In this document: positions 6,218-10,573 of the stretch, piece after piece
How positions within the stretch are numbered: position 1 is the first letter of the stretch
Layout of the letters: every line of letters starts with the position of its first letter
Origin: an uncultured Prevotella sp.
GTDB taxonomy: Bacteria > Bacteroidota > Bacteroidia > Bacteroidales > Bacteroidaceae
Direction of reading: 5' to 3'
Assembly: GCA_937916405.1 (NCBI GenBank)
Contig: CALFUF010000045.1
Span: 1-10,573 of the forward strand
Length of the DNA stretch: 10,573 nucleotides
Program-made: the position numbers and the translations under genes
The notes under the pieces: model-generated
What the model was told of the DNA's origin: nothing
Seen by the model: the letters and a program-made list of their open reading frames with translations, nothing else
Database searches by the model: none

Positions 6218-6928
6218 TTAATTTTTCGATATTTCGATTTCCTGCTGGTCGAGCCAAGCATTGAAAGCATCCAGCTCCACACAGTCCTCCAAGCGGACAT
6301 CCCCCACCCTTGTGCGGCATAATGCCGTAAGGTAGGCACCGCTGCCTAAAGCCTCGCCAATGTCACGAGCCAAAGAACGGATATAGGTACCTTTCCCACA
6401 AACCACACGGATAGATGCCTGTTTCTTATCCGCATCATAGCTTGTCAGTTCCAGTTCGTCAATACGGATGGGTTTCGCTTTCAACTCCACCTCATCACCA
6501 CTACGTTTCAGTTTATAGGCACGCTTTCCACCAATCTTCACTGCGGAATACTGTGGAGGCACCTGTTCTATCTCCCCTACAAACTGGGACAGTGTCTGTA
6601 CTATCAGCTCCTTGGTGATATGCTCTACAGGGTATGTCTCATCCACCTCATGTTCCATATCGTAACTAGGGGTGGTTGCCCCTAACTGGAGGGTGGCGGT
6701 ATACTCCTTTGTATCATATTGCAGGCGTTCGATCTCCTTCGTCTTCTTACCGGTACAGAGAATCAACACCCCAGTGGCAAGCGGGTCCAAAGTTCCAGCA
6801 TGCCCTATCTTCACCCTTTTCACCCCGATCTTCTTGGATATCCGTAAACGGACGAAAGCCAAGGCACCAAATGATGACATCCGGTAAGGCTTGTTGATAT
6901 AGATAATCTCTCCCTGCGTGAAATTCAT
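6218..6928 (-). CDS. truB: tRNA pseudouridine(55) synthase
   Basis: TruB makes pseudouridine 55 in the T-loop of tRNAs. The catalytic motif GHAGTLDPLATG is at 42-53 with Asp48, the same number as the nucleophile in E. coli TruB. PPQYSAVKIGGKRAY (124-138) and GTYIRSLARDIG (180-191) are the other family blocks. At 236 residues it lacks the C-terminal PUA domain of proteobacterial TruB (about 314 residues), as is usual in Bacteroidota. The last residues (EIEISKN) are encoded by a short 8-bp repeat (6223-6238), so the C-terminus is not family-conserved. The start ATG shares one base with the uppP stop (TAATG), indicating coupled translation. Confidence 0.96.
   Translation of the reverse strand: MNFTQGEIIYINKPYRMSSFGALAFVRLRISKKIGVKRVKIGHAGTLDPLATGVLILCTGKKTKEIERLQYDTKEYTATLQLGATTPSYDMEHEVDETYPVEHITKELIVQTLSQFVGEIEQVPPQYSAVKIGGKRAYKLKRSGDEVELKAKPIRIDELELTSYDADKKQASIRVVCGKGTYIRSLARDIGEALGSGAYLTALCRTRVGDVRLEDCVELDAFNAWLDQQEIEISKN
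6223..6238. repeat. Two 8-bp units of an ATTTCGAT-type repeat at the truB 3' end
   Basis: TTTTCGAT then ATTTCGAT. The 16-mer TTTTTCGATATTTCGA (6222-6237) recurs exactly at 8027-8042, where the array is longer. Here it encodes the end of TruB just before its stop. Confidence 0.6.
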
Positions 6929-7785
6929 TAGTCAACCATTGCTAGTGAATGACCTGTCAACAGCAATACAATAATAATGCCGCCTACGATGATTCTATAT
7001 ATTCCAAAAGCCTTGAAGCCGTATTTTGTCAGGAATGCCACAAACCATTTCATGGCAAGGAGGGCGACAACGAATGCGACGACACATCCTAATAACAACA
7101 TAGTGATATTATGGGGAGTAGCCCAAGCCGCATCCTCTTTCAACAAGTCGAGCAAGTCAAGTAATGTGGCACCAGCCATCGTGGACACCGCCAAGAAGAA
7201 AGAGAACTCTGCCGCACGTTTACGGGTCAATCCTTGTGTCATACCACCTACGATGGTTGCCATAGAACGTGATACGCCAGGAATCACAGATATACACTGA
7301 TAAAGACCTATGTTAAAGGCACGTTTCTCATTCACCTTCGTATCTTCTGACCCTTTATTGAACAATCTGTCACAGAACAACATGAATATACCACCCACTA
7401 CCAACATGATGGCGACCACCAAGACACTGTCAAGTAACCAGTCAAGCAGTCCTGACTTCTTCGCCAACAGTCCTATTACGACAGCAGGAAGTACACCAAC
7501 TATCAGCAACCAATAGAAATAATACTTGTGCTTTAGTCGCTGCAACAACGTACTGCCTTGGGGGGCAGGTGTATTGTCAAACTGGAAGAAACGCTTCCAA
7601 TAAAGACAAACAACTGACAAGATAGCTCCAAATTGGATGATGAATGTGAAAGCATGGACGAAAGGATCGCCCTGAGGAATACCCAGTAGATTCTGAGTAA
7701 TAATCATGTGTCCCGTTGATGAAACTGGCAAGAATTCCGTCAAGCCTTCAACAATGGCAATAATAACCGTCTCTAGCCAAGTCAT
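6928..7785 (-). CDS. uppP: Undecaprenyl-diphosphatase (BacA/UppP type)
   Basis: This is an integral membrane enzyme that dephosphorylates undecaprenyl diphosphate so that the lipid carrier can be reused for peptidoglycan and O-antigen synthesis; high dosage gives bacitracin resistance. It has 285 residues and multiple hydrophobic segments. Both signature regions are present: EGLTEFLPVSSTGHM (13-27) with the catalytic glutamates, Ser and His, and PGVSRSMATI (169-178) with the essential Arg173. The start overlaps the preceding gene as ATGA (7782-7785) and is preceded by a strong Shine-Dalgarno-like TAAGGAGGTG, unusual in this phylum. It is third in the operon headed by ftsX, so cell-division control and carrier-lipid recycling are transcribed together. 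Confidence 0.96.
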   Translation of the reverse strand: MTWLETVIIAIVEGLTEFLPVSSTGHMIITQNLLGIPQGDPFVHAFTFIIQFGAILSVVCLYWKRFFQFDNTPAPQGSTLLQRLKHKYYFYWLLIVGVLPAVVIGLLAKKSGLLDWLLDSVLVVAIMLVVGGIFMLFCDRLFNKGSEDTKVNEKRAFNIGLYQCISVIPGVSRSMATIVGGMTQGLTRKRAAEFSFFLAVSTMAGATLLDLLDLLKEDAAWATPHNITMLLLGCVVAFVVALLAMKWFVAFLTKYGFKAFGIYRIIVGGIIIVLLLTGHSLAMVD

Positions 7786-8021
7786 TTCTCCACCTCCTTA
7801 TCCTTGGGCTTACGCATCACAGCATAAATCATCGACACGAAACCGATGAGGCATACGACTGGTGCCACCTTGATACGACGAGCACTGAAAATATCTGGAT
7901 TATAGGCACTCTCCGTGGAGCCAGCTCCACTCATCAAAATGAACCCAATCACTACGATCACCATTCCTGCTACCAGCAGGATATAATTGATACGGTCAAA
8001 TGCTAAATTTCTTCTATCCAT
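7782..8021 (-). CDS. DUF3098 family small membrane protein
   Basis: A 79-residue protein with two predicted membrane helices (about 12-30 and 52-68). Between them is a short loop containing STESAYNPDIFSARRIKVAP, and the tail is lysine-rich. I recognise it as the Bacteroidota-specific DUF3098 type, which usually lies between ftsX and uppP. Its function is unknown; the fixed position suggests a link to the cell envelope or division, but that is inference from context only. It starts 48 nt after the ftsX stop, a gap filled by an 8-bp tandem repeat, and its stop overlaps the uppP start. Confidence 0.88.
   Translation of the reverse strand: MDRRNLAFDRINYILLVAGMVIVVIGFILMSGAGSTESAYNPDIFSARRIKVAPVVCLIGFVSMIYAVMRKPKDKEVEK
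7791..7800 (-). promoter_or_regulatory. Near-perfect Shine-Dalgarno sequence before uppP
   Basis: On the minus strand TAAGGAGGTG ends 5 nt before the uppP ATG. The other starts in the window lack such a site. The same bases encode Lys-Glu-Val near the end of the upstream DUF3098 protein, so codon content could have produced it by chance. Confidence 0.55.
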
Positions 8022-8027
8022 TTTTCT

Positions 8028-8067
8028 TTTTCGATATTTCGAGATTACGAGATTGCGATATTACGAG
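8028..8067. repeat. 8-bp tandem repeat (five degenerate units) between ftsX and DUF3098
   Basis: Five consecutive 8-bp units on the plus strand follow the pattern ATTNCGAK: ttttcgat at 8028, atttcgag at 8036, attacgag at 8044, attgcgat at 8052, attacgag at 8060. They fill almost all of the 48-bp intergenic gap. The first units match the truB 3' end. Confidence 0.8.
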
Positions 8068-8069
8068 AA

Positions 8070-8948
8070 CTAAATTTTATAAAGCTCGCCTGCTGTCATC
8101 TTCAAGAACTTATTAACGGCAAGCCAAGCACACAGAGAAGTTATCAACAACCCAAACAAGAACACCGCTCCTGCTGTAATAGCCAACTCCTCCCATTGTA
8201 CGACAGAAAGAATACCTGGCTGTGTCAAATATAATCCATAGAAACAGGCACCCAATACGATATTCGCCAATATGGCAGCAATGAGACCTACAGTCACTGC
8301 GCTGCGGATAAACGGACGACGAATAAAGCTCCAAGAGGCACCTACCAGTTTCATGGTATGAATGATAAAACGCCGGGCATAAACACTCAGACGTACCGTA
8401 TTACTAATCAAGGAGAACGACACAAAGGTTAACAAGACGGCAAGCACCAAGAGGATGATGCTGATACGGCTCAGGTTGAAATTTACCTGATCTACCAAGT
8501 CCTCCATATAGGCAATGTCACTGACACGTGCATCCTTTCGAATCTCCTTGACAATCCATTTTAAAGAGTCGCGATTCGCATAGTCAGACTTCAGCTGAAT
8601 CTCCAGTGTGGCAGAGAAGGGATTAAAGCCCAAAAACTCTGAGGGATCACTGCCCAACTCCTTCGTTTGTTCTTTTTGTGCCTGTTCCTTACTAATATAA
8701 TCGATATTGCGAGAATAGGGACGATGGTATAAGTCCCGACATAAACGATGCGCCTGATTGACGGTCACATAATCCTTTAACATCACTGTGACAGTCAGGT
8801 TCTCCTTCATGTGGTTCGACAAGTTGCGAGCTAACAAGACAGAGAACACTACCATTCCTAATAGAATCAATACCATGGTGGTACTGATACAAAGTGTAAC
8901 AACCTGCATACCACGACGGCTGCGGGTTCTTTTTCTTTTGTTTGCCAT
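8070..8948 (-). CDS. ftsX: Cell division protein FtsX (permease-like)
   Basis: FtsX, with the ATPase FtsE, forms a non-transporting ABC-type complex that controls septal peptidoglycan hydrolases. From ATG 8946-8948 it has 292 residues: a basic cytoplasmic N-terminus (MANKRKRTRSRRG), TM1 (about 16-40), an extracytoplasmic domain (about 45-160, with VTVMLKDYV at its start) and TM2-TM4 (about 163-183, 217-241, 256-278). Between TM2 and TM3 is the typical cytoplasmic loop NTVRLSVYARRFIIHTMKLVGAS (read in two parts, 183-199 and 200-205). The open frame reaches 9011, but the promoter -7 box (8982-8989) lies inside that extension, which settles the start. ftsE is not in the window, so the partner is encoded elsewhere. 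It is the first gene of the operon. Confidence 0.94.
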   Translation of the reverse strand: MANKRKRTRSRRGMQVVTLCISTTMVLILLGMVVFSVLLARNLSNHMKENLTVTVMLKDYVTVNQAHRLCRDLYHRPYSRNIDYISKEQAQKEQTKELGSDPSEFLGFNPFSATLEIQLKSDYANRDSLKWIVKEIRKDARVSDIAYMEDLVDQVNFNLSRISIILLVLAVLLTFVSFSLISNTVRLSVYARRFIIHTMKLVGASWSFIRRPFIRSAVTVGLIAAILANIVLGACFYGLYLTQPGILSVVQWEELAITAGAVFLFGLLITSLCAWLAVNKFLKMTAGELYKI

Positions 8949-8981
8949 TTCCTTTTTAGACGTAATACACCTAATTTGCTG

Positions 8982-9012
8982 CAAAATTACAACAAATCGG
9001 TCTAAATGCAAA
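8982..9012 (-). promoter_or_regulatory. ftsX operon promoter, consensus Bacteroidota type
   Basis: On the minus strand TTTG (9009-9012), 19 nt, then TAATTTTG (8982-8989): a full consensus match. Transcription would start shortly before 8980, leaving a leader of about 30 nt before the ATG at 8948. It probably drives ftsX through folK and perhaps the pectinase. Confidence 0.75.
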
Positions 9013-9032
9013 ACAATTTACGTTTTATTTGC

Positions 9033-9040
9033 TAAATTTG
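9033..9040 (+). promoter_or_regulatory. -7 box for the radical SAM gene
   Basis: TAAATTTG matches TAnnTTTG and lies 26 bp before the ATG at 9066. At 19-nt spacing the -33 position (9010-9013) reads AAAA, because it overlaps the ftsX -33 box, so this promoter should be the weaker of the pair. Confidence 0.5.
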
Positions 9041-9065
9041 CAGCAGGAAAGAAAATGTATCACTT

Positions 9066-9842
9066 ATGAGTACGATTATTTACCCATCTCCGATATTCGG
9101 TCCAGTCCACAGTCGCAGACTGGGCATCTCGTTAGGTATCAACCTCCTGCCTGCTGACGGGAAAGTCTGTTCGTTCGACTGCATCTATTGTGAGTGTGGC
9201 TTCAATGAAGACCATCGCCCCTCTCTCCCCTTGCCTACCCGTCAGGAAGTTGCTTTGGCTTTAGAAAAGAAACTCCAAGAGATGGAGATAGAAGGTCAGT
9301 TACCTGACGTACTGACATTCGCAGGTAATGGAGAGCCGACATGTCATCCTCATTTTGCAGAGATTATCGATGACACGATACTGCTACGCAACCAATACTG
9401 TCCCAACGCAAAAGTATGTGTGTTAAGCAATTCCACTATGATTCACCGGCAGCAGGTACATGATGCACTGATGAAGGTGGATGACAACATCCTGAAACTG
9501 GATACAGTTGACCCTATATATATAAATAAGGTGGACCACCCTAATGGCACCTATGATGTCAACACCATCATTGAGCGAATGAAGGCTTTCCACGGACATA
9601 TCATTATTCAGACGATGTTCATGCGAGGAGCCTGCAATGGAGAGAATGTTGACAATACGGGCGAGGAGTATGTGGATCCTTGGCTGGAAGTGGTCAAACA
9701 AATCAAGCCCCAGCAGGTGATGGTCTATACCATCGACCGTGAGACACCTGCCCAAGGATTGGAAAAAGCCAGTCGCGAACAGCTGGATGCCATTCGCGAC
9801 CGTGTGATAGCAGCAGGAATCCCCTGCTCCGCCAGTTATTAA
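9066..9842 (+). CDS. Radical SAM protein, COG0731 (TYW1-like) type
   Basis: A 258-residue protein that should bind a 4Fe-4S cluster and SAM. The cluster motif is C35-x3-C39-x2-C42 in CSFDCIYCECG, with an extra Cys44. It is preceded by FGPVHSRRLGISLGINLLP (11-29), the lead-in of the COG0731 family that is annotated as wyosine-tRNA-synthetase related. GNGEPT (87-92) fits the SAM-binding GGE-type motif, and the C-terminus (AAGIPCSASY) ends as family members do. True wyosine synthesis is archaeal and eukaryotic, so the bacterial role is unknown; I would not assign tRNA modification. The start ATG overlaps the TGA of a 4-codon upstream ORF. The gene is divergent from ftsX and converges on the LpxA-like gene with only 3 nt between stops. 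Confidence 0.88.
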   Translation: MSTIIYPSPIFGPVHSRRLGISLGINLLPADGKVCSFDCIYCECGFNEDHRPSLPLPTRQEVALALEKKLQEMEIEGQLPDVLTFAGNGEPTCHPHFAEIIDDTILLRNQYCPNAKVCVLSNSTMIHRQQVHDALMKVDDNILKLDTVDPIYINKVDHPNGTYDVNTIIERMKAFHGHIIIQTMFMRGACNGENVDNTGEEYVDPWLEVVKQIKPQQVMVYTIDRETPAQGLEKASREQLDAIRDRVIAAGIPCSASY

Positions 9843-9845
9843 GAT

Positions 9846-10573
9846 TTACATCTTCGAGATGATACCTATCTTAGAGGCACGGATAAACTCAATAATGTGG
9901 CGGATAAACGGACCATCAGGCACCTGTTCCTCAATCTGGTTGACGGCATCAAACGTGGAGGTCTTACCATGGAACAATAGGCGATAAGCATTAGCGATAT
10001 GCTTCAATGTCTTCTCGTCGACACCATGCTGACGAGCCACCTGCATATTCACACCGCCATACTCCACGGTTTTGGTACAGATGATAAAAGGAGGCACGTC
10101 TTTAGAGAATGTCGTTCCTGCCTGTATCATAGAACCACGTCCCACACGGGTCTTGGCATTCTCAATCACACTGGATGAGAAAATAACACCATCCTCTATC
10201 TCACAGTCGCCAGCGATCTTTGTACCATAGCCAAAGACACAGCGGTTACCCACTTTCGTATCGTGTGAGACATGGGCTCCTTCCATCAGCACATTGTCGT
10301 TACCTATAACCGTCTTTCCACCTTTATGAGTGGCACGATTGACAACCACATTCTCACGGAAGATATTATTGTCACCCACGATGCACTCAGTCTTTTCACC
10401 ACGGAACTCAAAATCCTGTGGCAAAGCACCGATGACTGTACCTTGGTGAATCTTATTCTTACTACCCATACGGGTACCGTTACAGATACTGACGAAGGGG
10501 AAGATGATACAATCGTCACCTATCTCCACATCACCCTCAATATAGACAAAGGGGAATATCTTACAATTATTGC
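9846..10573 (-). CDS. LpxA-family UDP-GlcNAc acyltransferase paralogue (5' end outside window)
   Basis: This is a left-handed beta-helix (hexapeptide repeat) acyltransferase with the LpxA C-terminal helical domain. LpxA adds a 3-hydroxyacyl chain to UDP-GlcNAc, the first step of lipid A synthesis. The frame stays open to the right edge, so the N-terminus is missing; a GTG at 10527-10529 is only an internal valine. About 242 residues are visible, near full length (usually about 255-262). By gap-free comparison with the E. coli LpxA I remember, the catalytic His125 and Asp126 are kept (AHVSHD, codons around 10260-10274), as is His122. Lys76 is Glu (QDFEF), His144 is Asp (IAGDC), His160 is Asn (IENAK), Gly173 is Ala and Arg204 is Gln (ARQHG). 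These changes suggest a paralogue with another substrate or chain length rather than the housekeeping enzyme. There is no decay in the frame. Confidence 0.85.
   Translation of the reverse strand, partial: NNCKIFPFVYIEGDVEIGDDCIIFPFVSICNGTRMGSKNKIHQGTVIGALPQDFEFRGEKTECIVGDNNIFRENVVVNRATHKGGKTVIGNDNVLMEGAHVSHDTKVGNRCVFGYGTKIAGDCEIEDGVIFSSSVIENAKTRVGRGSMIQAGTTFSKDVPPFIICTKTVEYGGVNMQVARQHGVDEKTLKHIANAYRLLFHGKTSTFDAVNQIEEQVPDGPFIRHIIEFIRASKIGIISKM

Larger units (their letters stand above)
8977..9045. repeat. Inverted repeat spanning the ftsX/radical SAM divergent promoters
   Basis: TGCTGCAAAATTA (8977-8989) and TAAATTTGCAGCA (9033-9045) are reverse complements at 12 of 13 positions, separated by 43 bp, the same spacing as in the typA/rpsO region. 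Each arm carries one -7 box and extra matching bases (GCAGCA) over the start region. Confidence 0.75.

Noticed and set aside
6214..6339. 42-codon N-terminal extension of queA
   Set aside because: It overlaps truB coding sequence and is not QueA-like; MKLSQFKFKLPE is the expected start.
8949..9011. 21-codon N-terminal extension of ftsX
   Set aside because: It would start upstream of the consensus ftsX promoter -7 box, so it would not be in the transcript.

Overview
The window looks like the chromosome of a Prevotella-like member of the Bacteroidales. The evidence is: Bacteroidota-type promoters (TTTG, 19 nt, TAnnTTTG) at several gene starts; almost no Shine-Dalgarno sequences; a TruB without a PUA domain; QueA and HPPK (FolK) sequences of Bacteroidales character; and the gene order ftsX, DUF3098, uppP, truB, queA, folK, which I recall as typical of this order. 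The content is mostly housekeeping. I see no transposase, integrase, CRISPR array, tRNA or rRNA.

Layout from left to right. Positions 1-289 hold no gene; they carry a leftward promoter for something outside the window. At 290-801 (minus) is a potassium-channel gene that kept its start, its S4 segment, pore and TVGYG filter but lost S1-S3 and its reading frame, so I call it a pseudogene. Next on the minus strand is typA (823-2625). typA and rpsO (2797-3066, plus) are transcribed divergently from a compact, nearly symmetrical promoter region. A strong bidirectional terminator (3079-3118) separates rpsO from a convergent leftward block.

That block, read right to left, is ftsX (8070-8948), a DUF3098 membrane protein (7782-8021), uppP (6928-7785), truB (6218-6928), queA (5071-6213), folK (4620-5078) and a secreted GH28 pectinase (3121-4593). 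Most junctions overlap or are a few bases apart (ATGA at DUF3098/uppP, TAATG at uppP/truB, 4 nt at truB/queA, 8-nt overlap at queA/folK), so the block is very probably one operon driven from the promoter at 8982-9012. It joins divisome control, undecaprenyl-phosphate recycling, tRNA modification and folate synthesis; the pectinase at its end is the outlier. Divergent from ftsX is a radical SAM protein of the COG0731 (TYW1-like) type (9066-9842). It converges, with a 3-nt gap, on a partial LpxA-family acyltransferase (9846 to the right edge).

The points most worth a second look are: the heptanucleotide repeat inside the catalytic loop of folK, which would switch the frame of an essential enzyme if it slipped; the LpxA-family protein that keeps the catalytic His-Asp but changes five other active-site residues; the decaying channel gene; and the two divergent promoter regions with the same 43-bp mirror geometry, in which the two -33 boxes cannot both be consensus. 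I did not find a clearly novel multi-gene system.
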